The notes under the pieces are model-generated. The model saw nothing but the letters and a program-made list of their open reading frames with translations. It was not told the DNA's origin and did not search any database. Below, one piece after another: positions 1-11,100 of a stretch of DNA of 64,000 nucleotides. How positions within the stretch are numbered: position 1 is the first letter of the stretch; every line of letters begins with the position of its first letter. This DNA comes from Spirodela intermedia. Lineage: Eukaryota > Streptophyta > Magnoliopsida > Alismatales > Araceae. The DNA is taken from assembly GCA_902729315.2 (NCBI GenBank), contig LR746281.1, positions 749,001 to 813,000 on the forward strand, given 5' to 3'. A program made the position numbers and the translations under genes.

Positions 1-765
1 GCATCTGTAACTCCGGAGTTCTCCCTCTTCGTCGACGCGTACAGAGTCCGGACATACGTTACACGTACCCATGATTTGTACACGTTGGTTTTTGCGAAAG
101 AATCCCAAATGCTGACTCAAACGTAGTTTGCTAATTTTTTATTCTATAAGATGATTATTATAATTCTTTAAAATAACGTACATTATTATAAAAAACAAAT
201 TTTGAGGAAGCCTCGGGCAGGATTTCGAGTGAAAAGAGCGTACCCATCGGACGGTCTAGATACGATCAGTAAATAGATCCACAGAAAGAGAGGATCTGTT
301 GATGGTCGTCACAACTTGGTACAATTTGAATTGAACCCTATATTAATTCACAATTAGTTTATGGGCTCCCCCTCCTGTACGTTTATCACCTGTTTGACTT
401 TCCAGGTCTGACGGGATGACGTTCTTCTATTATCGGATTGCCACGTGTCTTCTGTCTAGAAGATTTCAACCTGGTCCGATCTCGAACTCGCGACGTCCGG
501 AAAGCACGAACGAAGCGCTACGCACCGAAGAAAATTCTCTACGAGTCGGCCGGTGGGGAGACCGTGCTTACGAGTAATTAAAAACTATTGAAGGACTTTT
601 TTGCGATTAATTAAAAGTATTCGACTTGATATTGTCAGAAAGTCGTCTCTTAATTACTCGGCCGGTGGTCCCTTGGATGGTTCTGTAGCTGAGAAACTCC
701 GCGAGGCCTAGTCGCCGTGTGAGACCTTCCTTGAGGAGTAGGGTTCGTTCGTCCAGTCGATCCAG
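1..765. other. Intergenic sequence, no gene recognised
   Basis: I see no convincing reading frame, RNA gene or transposon signature here. The stretch is AT-rich to about position 220 and of mixed composition after that. From about 640 it begins to resemble degenerate versions of the tandem unit that fills the next 600 bases. Part of it could belong to the distal promoter of the LysM gene at 1457, but no element can be assigned. Confidence 0.5.
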
Positions 766-1365
766 GCAGGGGAGATTGAAGCCGCTCCCAATCTGGTCGT
801 AGACTGGATCCTCGAGTTGCCGGGGGGTTGCGTTCCAGGATTTCTGTCGTGCGTCGTCTTCCGATCGGACGCATCGAAGCCGCTACCAATCTGGTCATAG
901 ATTGGGTCGTCGAGTTGGTGAGGGCTGCGTTCCAGGAGTTCTATCGTGCAACGTCTTCCGATCGGACGCATTGAAGCCTCTACCAATCTTGCCGTAGATT
1001 GGGTCGTCAAGTTGGCGGGGGTTGCGTTCCAGGAGTTCTATCGCGCATCGTCTTCCGATCGGACGCATCGAAGTCACTACCAATCTGTCCGTGATTGGAT
1101 CGTCGAGTTGCCGGGGGTTGCGTTCCAGGAGTTCTATCACGCATCGTCTTCCGATCGGACGCATCGAAGCCGCTCCCAGTCTGGTCTTAGATTGGATCGT
1201 CGAGTTCCCCGGGGGTTGCGTTCCAGGAGTTCTATCACGCATCGTCTTCCGATCGGAGGCATCGAAGCCGCTCCCAGTCTGGTCTTAGATTGGATCGTCG
1301 AGTTCCCCGGGGGTTACGTTCCAGGATTTCTATTGCGTGTCATCTTCTGATCCCAGCCGATTTCG
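766..1365. repeat. 97-bp minisatellite, about six copies
   Basis: The anchor CGTTCCAGGA recurs at 831, 928, 1025, 1121, 1219 and 1317, giving spacings of 97, 97, 96, 98 and 98. Between anchors each unit carries CTTCCGATCGGA, then GCATCGAAG, then an ATTGGATCGTCGAG-like block. The first unit (before 831) and the last (after 1317) are degraded. The last runs into the presumed 5' leader of the LysM gene, whose ATG is at 1457. Because 97 is not a multiple of three, the array creates long open frames on both strands that are not genes. The embedded palindrome CCGATCGG could bind a dimeric factor, but that is conjecture. Confidence 0.9.
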
Positions 1366-1456
1366 GTTGATTCTGTGTCCCGATCGGTTCCGAAGGTGCT
1401 GCAGATTTTGGATTTACCTGGAAAACTCATTCCGTGGCGGGGACGTGCAATGAGAG

Positions 1457-2113
1457 ATGGGGATCGATAGAAGCACCGGGAACGGGAGTTCCCTTCTGTC
1501 GTCGCCGGACAGGGTGGTGGATGGAGGGACGATGCCGACGAGGGAGGGCGACGGTTTGGCCTCCCCCTCTGCTTCCTCGACATCGTCGTTTTCCTCTTCC
1601 TCTTCCATTTCGTCAGCGTCGGGTCTCAACTTCATAGAGCACCGGGTGTCGAAGATGGACACCCTCGCCGGCGTCGCAATAAAGTACGGAGTCGAGGTAA
1701 TTTAGACCCTTCCTCAGTGTTGAATTAGCGCGATGGATTCTGAGTATTTGAGGAGTCCAAACGGTTTCCTGAGAGTTCTCGGTTGGAAGTATCAGTTTCA
1801 TTTTTAATTATTCTAACGCCGAAATCCCCAATTATACCAAGCGGTTTATACCCCGCAACCCATCGAAACATGAAATCCATCTTGCTGTACGGCGGGATCT
1901 ACGTCGGGGTCATGTTTATTGGATCTATCGCGGTCGATGCTGCTTCCTGTTCTTTCTTCTTGTCCTGTGCGGGGTCTCGGCCGTAGTTATATACCCAGAC
2001 TCCCTCTTACAGTTTCTATTGGCGGGTGTTGACTGGATAGTCTCTGACTCACGATTTCTCTTGATATCATTCTACCCCCTGAGTCATTTCCAATTCTACT
2101 TTGTGCAGATCTT

Positions 2114-2150
<37 letters not shown>

Positions 2151-4062
2151 CCGCGAGTGTTCATCTGGGTAACGCTTTTCCTTTCAGGTTGCAGATATTA
2201 AGAGGATGAATGGGCTGGTAACAGATATTCAGATGTTCGCTCACAGATCACTACACATTCCTCTACCGGGAAGACACCCGCCATCTCCCATCGTCTCAAA
2301 CGGTTCTTCCTGTAACGGGTATTCTTCTGGTCTTCTATGCAGTTTAACGTTTTTGTTCTAGAGCATCCCCTAATGAAATATGAACTACTGGATAGCCCCT
2401 CCAGGTCCCAAATCGTGACTTTCCTCTATTGTCCTATCATTGTGAAACTATATAGTGTGCTTGGTTTCATTCGTCAGCAGGAGAGATGCAAGTCATGCTC
2501 ATCAAAGAAAGGAAGAAAGAACCATTCTAATAAAGAAGGAAAGAATGAATGTTGTTCTAAGAAAGAACCCATGTATTCTGTCCCGAGTTCCCTGCTAAAA
2601 CCCGCAATGCTAACCCGTGGCTTTATACTTTTAGCTTAGGGAAATAGTCCGTCACATGATGAACCATCATGTTTATTTGTGTGGAGGAATGATATCCAAG
2701 GAGCAGTCGTTACTACCGTGGAGTGATTCTGCCTCATCTCCGTATATTTGGGAAGTAATCTGTTGAACATCACAAACCTGATGAGGTCGAGAAGCCTGGC
2801 TATTAGTTTTGCTTTACATAACACGAAAACATGGACGCAGTGAAACTTTTTGAGAAACTTAATTGCCTAGGAACTCATGGGTTTGTGCACATTATTTGAG
2901 ATCTTGATGGTCTTTGACCATCCAGTTCAGAAGAAAATGATATTCTTATATCATATATATCTGCTTGTATATATGATATATCAGGAAAATGAGTGATGGT
3001 TCTTTTGGGTGAACACCACCGTGAGTTTTTTTTTTTCCTTCTTATATCATATATATCTGCTTGATATTCTTATATCATATATATCACCCCTAAAGAAACA
3101 CGCCAATGTCAAGGCTGTTGCTTTTATCATTCTTTTCTGGTAGGCCTCCTGCTCCCCCCTCCCCCCACCTCCATACCATTTCTTCTCCTTCGCCGAGGAG
3201 CATCAGTTCTCTTCATACTGTAATATTAGCATGGTTCCTCCTCCCTTCGATCAAGCTGACGGGTTATGAAGCTTTGTTTTTTCTTTTTTCGTCTTCTCTT
3301 TAGCGTTCAAAAATGGAAAGCGCGTGAGATCCATCTCCGAGCGTCTTCACTGATTCCTCCTCTCCTTTGAATAATGTTGCTAACAGGGAGCAGACCCCAC
3401 AGCAACAGCGGCACAGGGACCTGCTCAAATCTTTTCAGACGCTCAGTGCGAGGCCTCCACAGCGAAGAGTCAGCCCCGCCATGAGGACCTTGCAGGGCTT
3501 CTACGGCCTCACCCCGCCCCGGCGGGCCCATCCGGCTACCGGGAGAGAGACAGAGATGTGCGTGGTCAACACCCCCGGAAGGTTCCTCAACTGGGGAGAA
3601 GAGGAGGAGGAGGCGCCGCCAGTCCGCGGCAGCCACCGGAAGTCAAGGAGCCTGGTCAACGGCTTCTCGATGGAAAATGGAGGGGAGGGGCAAACCCTGG
3701 AAGCTGTGAGGAGGCGACAGAAGAACGAGGTGGCGGCGCCGGAGCTGCTGCTGAAGGAGGACTCCGCGGGGGCCTTACCTGGTGGGAGGACCGGCAAAGG
3801 CCTGGCCTTGAGGCAGAAGGCCGGCGGGCGGCCGGACTTTGACTTCTCTGCCGCCGGCACAGCCCCTAGTTGGGGGCAATTGTCGGTGAGGAAGTCCTCC
3901 AGTGCTTCCAATCTTCAGGATCCGGACGGCAGCAGTGGCAGCGCCGCCCGGTGGCCGCCGTCGAGGTGGTCGCAGAGACCCGACGGCAGAGCAAAGCCAA
4001 GCCTCGACGGGCTTTCACGGCCGCCGATGGCAGTATGGAGGAACAAAGCAGCTCTGGATTAG
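1457..4062 (+). CDS. LysM domain-containing protein (plant intracellular type)
   Basis: Three exons: 1457-1696, 2188-2318 and 3387-4062, giving 348 aa. Exon junctions keep phase (GAG|GTT GCA; AACGG|G GAG). The single LysM domain spans about residues 57-105. It starts at FIEHRVSKMDTLAGVAIKYG and continues across the first intron to ADIKRMN and IPLPGRHPP, a layout typical of plant and animal LysM 'putative peptidoglycan-binding' proteins. The N-terminus is Ser-rich with no signal peptide or membrane segment, so it is probably intracellular, unlike the LysM receptor kinases. The C-terminal two thirds are low-complexity, basic and Ser-rich, and end in the family-typical RRNKAALD-like tail (here WRNKAALD). 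The molecular role of this subfamily is poorly defined; a glycan ligand is not shown by the sequence. The third exon is strongly GC-rich. An in-frame ATG is absent further upstream. Confidence 0.85.
2938..3086. repeat. AT-rich repeated and palindromic motif in LysM intron 2
   Basis: The block CTTATATCATATATATC occurs three times (about 2945, 3040 and 3069). After the first copy, ATATATGATATATC forms an inverted complement, so this segment can fold as a hairpin. It lies within the roughly 1.07-kb second intron of the LysM gene. It may be a remnant of a small AT-rich transposable element, but no terminal repeats or target-site duplication could be defined. Confidence 0.6.
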
Positions 4063-4188
4063 CCCCTGCCGCCGCCGCCTATCCCTCCCCGGGTGAGGTA
4101 CTACTAAACTCTTCCCCCCTGTTCAGAGCATTCAATACCCACCATTCATACCTTATAACACCATATGACTATCTACCAATATTTATAT

Positions 4189-4246
4189 ATATGTATATAT
4201 ATACATATATACACACACACATACTCCCTGTCTGTAGGAAGGAGAT

Positions 4247-4282
<36 letters not shown>

Positions 4283-4320
4283 AGAATCCCTTGGTCTCTA
4301 CGGGGGTTTGGGGGGGGGGG
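4189..4320. repeat. Compound TA/CA/GA microsatellite and G run
   Basis: A (TA)n tract passes into (CA)n and then, after a short spacer, into an uninterrupted (GA)n tract at about 4251-4280. A run of 11-12 G lies near 4309-4320. The block is just downstream of the LysM stop codon and probably lies in or beyond its 3' UTR. Confidence 0.85.
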
Positions 4321-5043
4321 GCTGGAAGCTTCCAATTTTGAGGTGGTGGCTCCGGCCCTGGGAAACATGGGTCTCTCCGGCGTGCAAATGGGCACAGGGT
4401 GGGGTCTTGTTGACTTGAATGCTCGTTGTTGTATCTGTGAATCGTTTATCTCCAGTCAAGAGGACAGCTACATTTTCACCGATACTCTCCATATCTCTCT
4501 CTCTCTCTCGCTATTTATTTATATATTTATTTATTTATTTATCTTACCTCTCTAATAATTTACATATACACACGTACCGGCGTGTTTAGCACCACTGTAC
4601 CTATTTTCATAAAATTTAACAGAATTTTATCGAATATTTGAATTCTCTCTCTCTCTCGCGCGCACACATTTCTCGAGTGGGAGAGAATCCTACATTGTGA
4701 CGTGCAGAAATAGGCTTCTGACTAAGAGCGACAGAGATCGCTCATCTACCCGTCAACAGAAACTAATGGTGGATTCGCGTTGACCTCGGGTTTTAGCGCA
4801 GAATGATCTGGCGCCGACCTAACATAACCGCCGATCGGACCGTTGACTAAATGGTTATCCCGCTTCCAGTATAAACTTTTCTGGTTCTGTTCAGCTGTCC
4901 ATCTGCAATATACTCCTCCGCCGTCACATCAGCAGAAGCCACAGTTGACTTGTCCTAAATCAGGGTGGTGGGTTCTTTTGCGCAACCACGCCACGTCACC
5001 GACAAAAGAGAAAGGAAAAGGACAAAGCAGGGGCATCCAACAA
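4321..5043. other. Intergenic sequence with short CT/TTTA tracts
   Basis: No gene is recognised. There is a (CT)n and TTTA-rich segment at about 4495-4545 and a short CT plus CGCGCA tract near 4645-4668. TATAAAC at about 4870 could be a weak TATA box, but no coding sequence follows it that I can defend. Confidence 0.5.
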
Positions 5044-5131
5044 TTTACGTCACGATTCCCACGTGACGAAGTATGAGTCGTATTTACGTCACGATTCTCA
5101 CGTGATGACGTTTAACCAAATTGACGTTGAC
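5044..5131. promoter_or_regulatory. Duplicated ACGTCA + CACGTGA element pair
   Basis: The block TTTACGTCACGATTC, followed by C/TCACGTGA and TGACG, occurs at 5044-5068 and again at 5083-5110, so the start spacing is 39 bases. Each copy joins an ACGTCA (bZIP/as-1-like) core to a CACGTG G-box. A W-box-like TTGACGTTGAC follows at about 5121. G-box and TGACG cores are established bZIP/bHLH and TGA-factor sites. No gene start was identified close by, so the target is unknown. Confidence 0.5.
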
Positions 5132-5499
5132 TTCATGATTGTTTAATATATCCTTCCACTCGGGAGGGAAATACCCTCAATGCCACTATGAGACTCGGTT
5201 GGGCATCAAGACCAACCCAGCTTAGCAAGTCTTCAGGTATAACCAAAATCGGCCATTGACCTCCGGGATAGGGCGATGGGTTCAGCCTATTTTCGGTCAA
5301 CTGTTGAAGTCGGAGCTTGCTGGTGGGGGATTTGCGGCTAAAATTAGTTTCCAAATATGGCATTCACGAGGAATAAAGCTGCTCAACGGTGAGGCTCCCC
5401 CAAGTACCTAAAACAGACCTCGTTTCCCCAGGAGATGCCTCGGAGAGACTGTCACCAGCTAAATTCATTGGCCGCAATGAATTCGCTGCCACCGGATTG

Positions 5500-5784
5500 G
5501 GTGGGCAAACACATCCCAAAGTGGCATTTTTTTCCAGCTCCCTCTTTTCGATTCCATTCCCAAATTGTTCATGAACGAGCTCGTGGGGAAGTTTCTGAAC
5601 ATGAAAGGTGAGTAAATACATCCCAAAGAGGCATTTTTTTCCAGCTCCATCTTTTGATTCCATTCCCAAATTTGTCATGACCGAGCTCGTGGGGCAGTTT
5701 CTGAGCATGAAAGGTGAGCAAATACATCCCAAAGAGGCATTTTTCCCAGCTCCATCTTTTGATTCAATGTCTAAAGTGCTCTGC
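5500..5784. repeat. Roughly 106-bp tandem repeat, 2.7 copies
   Basis: Copies start at about 5500, 5608 and 5714, each with ACATCCCAAAG, GGCATTTTT, CCAGCTCC and GAGCTCGTGGGG blocks in the same order. The third copy is truncated after its first 70 or so bases. Junctions read AAAGGTGAGTAAA or AAAGGTGAGCAAA, that is, consensus-like splice donors repeated at each boundary. No protein domain is recognised in any frame. Confidence 0.85.
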
Positions 5785-5821
5785 TTGCCTCACTGGCCTT
5801 GAAAACACATGCATACATATA

Positions 5822-5822
5822 T

Positions 5823-5901
<79 letters not shown>
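5822..5901. repeat. (TA)n(GT)n microsatellite
   Basis: About 20 TA dinucleotides are followed directly by about 18 GT dinucleotides. Alternating purine-pyrimidine tracts of this kind are prone to slippage and can adopt Z-DNA or cruciform structure. Confidence 0.95.
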
Positions 5902-5902
<1 letters not shown>

Positions 5903-6316
5903 ATAATTACTAAAAGCATTCAAAAAAGGATGCAACTTCGAATCAAGAATGATGAGCATGCATGCCCACCCAACGATGAAGCAACTTTCCAGCACCGTCC
6001 ATTAATTAAATGCCCAAGTATGCTCATACATATTGACAGGGGCAACGAGCTTGTGGCGCAGGGCCATCCTCCATACCCACTTTTGGAAATTTTCCTATTT
6101 TCCTCACTAGATTGATCGAGAAAATCAATAAATCATGACCACCATCAATGCAGGCATTTTAAACAGAGTTTTCCTTTCTTCATGTAGCCATATGTCCTGA
6201 GAAGATTAGATGGTTTAGAGAGTACCATGAGAGCAAGACACTTGGTCTGTACCACATTTCCGCCTCCCATGAGCCACAAGGCCGTCCAAAATCTCACGCT
6301 GTAGGCAACCACGAAG

Positions 6317-6348
<32 letters not shown>

Positions 6349-8136
6349 AAATGTCAATAGGGTAGTAGGGTCTTGAGCCCCTCACCAGAGGGGTGTACAG
6401 GTTATGTTGCAGGTATATTAAGCATCAATGTTTACCAAGAAAAAAATTTAAATAATCGAAGCTAAGGAAAGATGCTGTAATTAGAGGATACTAATCAAAG
6501 ATTGTGCTCAAGACAAGGACTCTGTTCTCTGAGAAATTTACCATGGCAGAGAAACACAATCGTGTTCTATCTACTGCTAGAGAGTGGTCCAGAAATTGGC
6601 AACAAGCGTGCTTCGTTCCTAGAATATGGTTATCGGATGATCAGTAATATGAGGAAAATAAATTGCGAGATTACCAGATGCAAATCTAGCAATTTTACTT
6701 CTCTAGAATATAATTTCAATGAGATAGCATGATCAGGATACATGTCATGAAAACCAAAAAATTATCTCATTCTCAATTTGCATACAATCTGATAAATTAT
6801 TATTATTTTTTTGTTTCCAATATCTCATTTTTTTTTCAAAAAAATGAACAACTTCGATTGATTAAGTTTTCAATGATGTTGTTATGACCTCAAAATCAAG
6901 TCTAGAAGAGATAAAACAGCAAATGACGTAACATGGGAGTGAGATAATTCCTCATACCCTTCATCTCAATGAACAAACTGGGATCAAGGATGTGAGCAAC
7001 AGGTTGATCAAGCAAATGACCAGACTGCATAAGTCATTTGGGTGATAATCATTTAAGAATTAGGAAAAGACAAATAAAACAAAAACTCGCAGCTATTTTT
7101 GGGCAGTATGTAATCAAGAGACATGTCATAGATCAATGTTAAAAAACTTACCAAATCAAGTTCAAAATGGTAGGAGAAAGAGGCTAGGGATTATGGATGC
7201 TAATCGCATCATAGACAGGTCTGTAACAGAGTCATGCAATAAATAATAGGACTTCATGACGATCATTACATGATATGCAACAATAGACAGGTAGCGTAGC
7301 AAAACAGGATCATTAATCAGGGCATTTGGTCTCAGATATCTCGATCATTGAGCAGCCAAAAAATGCAACAGAAGATAATATACATTCGAAAGATGATGCG
7401 CACAATTTTTTTCCCTGGCATCGGATCAGACGAACAACTCAAAGAAAATGAGAATTTTTTCTTTTGCCCAGGAAGACCACGAATCTTCTAGCCAGAATTG
7501 GGCAAAAGAGCACATGTTTTTCTCCATTTGGCAAAAGACCAATGCGCGTTTAACTCGAAGAACCTCATTGCCCTAGCATTCCAAATCATTCATCCCCCAT
7601 TATAATCGTCTCCAAACACAATATATAACTGGGATACATTCCGAGCCACCGAGAATCAACTTTGTTGAAACAAGATGTACAAATGGAAAAAAAGAAGATT
7701 TTGAAAAAAATAAATTTTCCTGTGATCAATTGGATAAAAATATTAGTGAGTCATGACAAGTAAGTACCATCGATGATGTAAAAAAATTGGCTTACACTTG
7801 GAAGCTTTAAGTCAGTGAATGTACAAGCAGAAATAATAGTACAATATCCAGCGTCCTGCCAACAGACCACCAGAAATCCCACTCCTTAATGAAAGAAATG
7901 ACCCACGAAAGAGTGAAGATAGGATGGCTTTCTAAACAGCATATGGCAGGGCACCCTTTTAGCTTCGGCCTATCAACCAAGATAGCTGAAAAGAACATAC
8001 AAGAAGTCATATCTTCCATGGTTTTCAAGCCTTTGGAACCAAAGATAGCTCACAACAACATACAGCTGAATGGAGAGCTGTCAGGAGGTGGAAACATTTA
8101 CAAGAAGCCCAATGCAAACGGGCACTGGAATGCGAT
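5902..8136. other. Intergenic AT-rich sequence and 3' flank of the HUA2-like gene
   Basis: No gene is recognised. The part near 7800-8136 lies just past the stop codon of the HUA2-like gene on the minus strand and is likely its 3' UTR. Small GA tracts occur near 6330. The open frames here are short and resemble no protein family I know. Confidence 0.5.
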
Positions 8137-11100
8137 TCAGGATGGCCTCCAACAGTTAAGAGCAGGTGCATCTTGTCTGTAGGGGAAAACCTGGGGGCCA
8201 CCGTGAGCCGGGGGAACTGAAAAGCCAGAAACGATACATCTTAAATGTCAGCTAAACTGAAAATAGCTTCACAGGAATCAAAACCTTCTCCATTGTATGC
8301 AGAGGTTACCTGCAACAGGTGCCATTGAAGCTACAGGAGGCTGAAAACCATGGGGTGGCCTTTCTAAATTTGAACTAAAACGTCCTGTAAAAACAAATAA
8401 GCGCAATCTATTAATCATTAAAAACTGAGTAAATCTAACTATCCAATAATGTATATATATATGCGCTGAACAAATCCTATGCATCACACATGCCTTGGAA
8501 TGTGAGAGTGGGATTTTCCATGACTACATTTGGCCCGTCTGTCTCACAGAAATGCTTTCACTCGTAAAAATTCCAACCAAGATGTCGGCAAGCATGCACA
8601 ATTGACTACTGGGTTGTCAATGACTGACCTCCATGTACAGAAAGGGGCAACGAGATTCAGGGATACGGGATTCGGATTCAAATCCATGTCAGCCAAGATG
8701 ACCAAGGGTATTAAGACAGATCTTTCAAATTCAGCAGAGAACATAGACCAAAAACAAGGGAGCACATAAGCAGCATTGGCTTCACAAGACAACATCCACA
8801 TCAGCTGCGACTCGAGGAAGATGCACCTGTGGGCCGCATAAAATAGAGGTAGGAGGAATGTACTAACTACTACCACGAGTGTACTAGTGACATTATAAGA
8901 TACGAAGTGACTTTCATGAATCAGATCACATTAGAGAGAGAGAGAGAGAGAGCAGATGTTTCTCTGTTCTCTTTGGTTCATCTTCTTTTCCCTACCTTGT
9001 TCATGAACTGAGAAAGAAACCGAGATGAATATTTACCGTCATGAGAGATAACTCTCTCACAGAAAACCCTTCCCATATCAGTTTTTCACAGCAGTTCAGG
9101 TTTAAATCATTTTGGTGGGCTAAGATGAACAAAAGCACCGACACATAAACATGTCAGCAACATCCGAAAATCCAAAAACTTTCTAGATCTCTGTTTGTGT
9201 CCATTATAGCTGTTATAGAAAACGCTAGGCGTCAATCATATCGTGAATCCCACCCAGATTCAAAACCTCAGAAAAACGATACTTGTATAGCAGTTCGTTG
9301 CCTCGTTACTTTGCCTGGATGAGCATGTCCTCCATTAGATAGAAAGAAACTACAGTTTCTTAGTAGTTCGCAACAGGATCAAGTGCCGATCAGATGTGAA
9401 TTAGGAATTAGATAGGTCATATCAGGACCAACCAGTAACTGATGTAAGAATTGACATCAGGACAAGACACTAGGGACCAAGAATGAGATCAATTTTCCAG
9501 ACAGATTCCACAACCAGTTCCAAGGTTCCGTTGATTCAAAAAGGTTGTGATGTAATCATACGAGAACACCCCCAGTGTGATCACATGCAACAGAATGCAA
9601 GCCAATCCCAAGTTATGATGATGCTGATGATGATGGCCCCTCAAGAATTTACCTTGACTTAGCCCCAATATGAGTCATTAATAAAGGTTGGGGAAAGAAT
9701 CAGATCAGGTGCGAGGAGTGTCGATGGGATTGCATAGGCATTGGACATAGTCGACAGGATAAGATCTGTAAGATAGACAGCATGGGCGATACAAAGAAAG
9801 AAACAAAAGCAACTGAATATCACGTCTCCCGGTCAGTTTACATTAAAAACGTAAAGAATCGCCTACCATCTTGGACAAGAGGTGCTCCAGAAGATGTTCC
9901 TGGCCTCCATCCAGGCACCCAAGAGTTGTGCTGGCCATCTGAATTAATATTGCTCGGATATGTCCCCCACTGCCCTTCAGCGATGTATGGCCTCTCAACA
10001 TTAGGACGGGGTGGCAAAAAAGAAGGATTATGTCCTTGAGAATGGTGCTGAACCACAGGTTTTGAAAATGAAAAATTATTTGGTGGTGGTTGAGAAGTAA
10101 GGTTGGCGTGATGCAAGGGCGGTTGTGCGGGAACAACAGGAAGACTTGGTGGAGTCTGACCAGCTGGGGCAGCAGCAAAGGACATATGACTAAAAGATTG
10201 GACAGCTGGCTGAAACTGCATTGACATATGACAACCTCGGGGAGCTAAGTGCATGTCCTTCTGCCCAAATTCACATGACCTGGCATTGGCAGGCGCAACT
10301 TGGCCGCTGCGTACACCAGCCATCACAAAATTAGGAATCGGTTGTGCAACTGTGTCGGTCGTCAACGAAGCATTATGGCCCTACACAGTGACACACGAAG
10401 CAGTTAATCGACGAATTAATTTCCGGGCAAAGAAAGCATATGAAAATGAACCATATCATATTCTTTCATCAACTAAAATTGATAAAAACAGGATACTTAC
10501 ATTGGGGGACCTAAAATGATCTTGATTCATGGAAGAAAGATATGCCAAGTGTGGAGAAGCATACGGAACAGATGGTGGTGGAGGAAGTGGAGGCACAAAC
10601 GATGGTTGAGGTGGGGGTGGTGGCGGAGGCAAGGGGAAAGGTGACGATGGAGGTGGAGGTGGAGGCGATGGAGGAGGGTAGGAAGGTAGAGGTGGAGGAG
10701 AAGGCTGTAAAGGTAAGTGGGGAGAACAATTTGATAAAGCAAGGGCGTCAGCTTCACCGACTAACTTATTTTTTTCAGAAACTGGTACTCTGTTCTCCAA
10801 CTTGCAGGAATCTCGGACATCTTTGGATGATGCAGAAACCTCTTCCATTTCCAGTACACCATCCACATCTTCTAGAACATGGTGTTGTCTCTTACTTGGA
10901 CTGTCCAAAACGGCATTTAGTTCATCCAGAGGATTGCCAACGTCCACACCTGACTCATTGATAGCATCCTCGCCTAAATCATGAGGAAGGTCCTCTTCAT
11001 CTTCAGAATCATGGATGGATAATAAGCCAGGCAACTGAAACGCAACATTGCTGGGAGGAGGAAGATTAGACAAGGAAAATGTTAGAACCTGAAGATAACT

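Noticed and set aside
650-1350. Several overlapping open frames of 80-134 codons on both strands
   Set aside because: All arise from the 97-bp tandem array. The same peptide blocks recur in different frames, and no domain, start context or splice site supports them.
5133-5732. Possible retrotransposon fragment
   Set aside because: I looked for gag, protease, reverse transcriptase or integrase motifs, long terminal repeats and a primer-binding site. None was visible, only a local tandem repeat.
10542-10961. Plus-strand Glu/Val-rich frame of about 140 codons
   Set aside because: It is the complement of the proline-rich exon of the HUA2-like gene.
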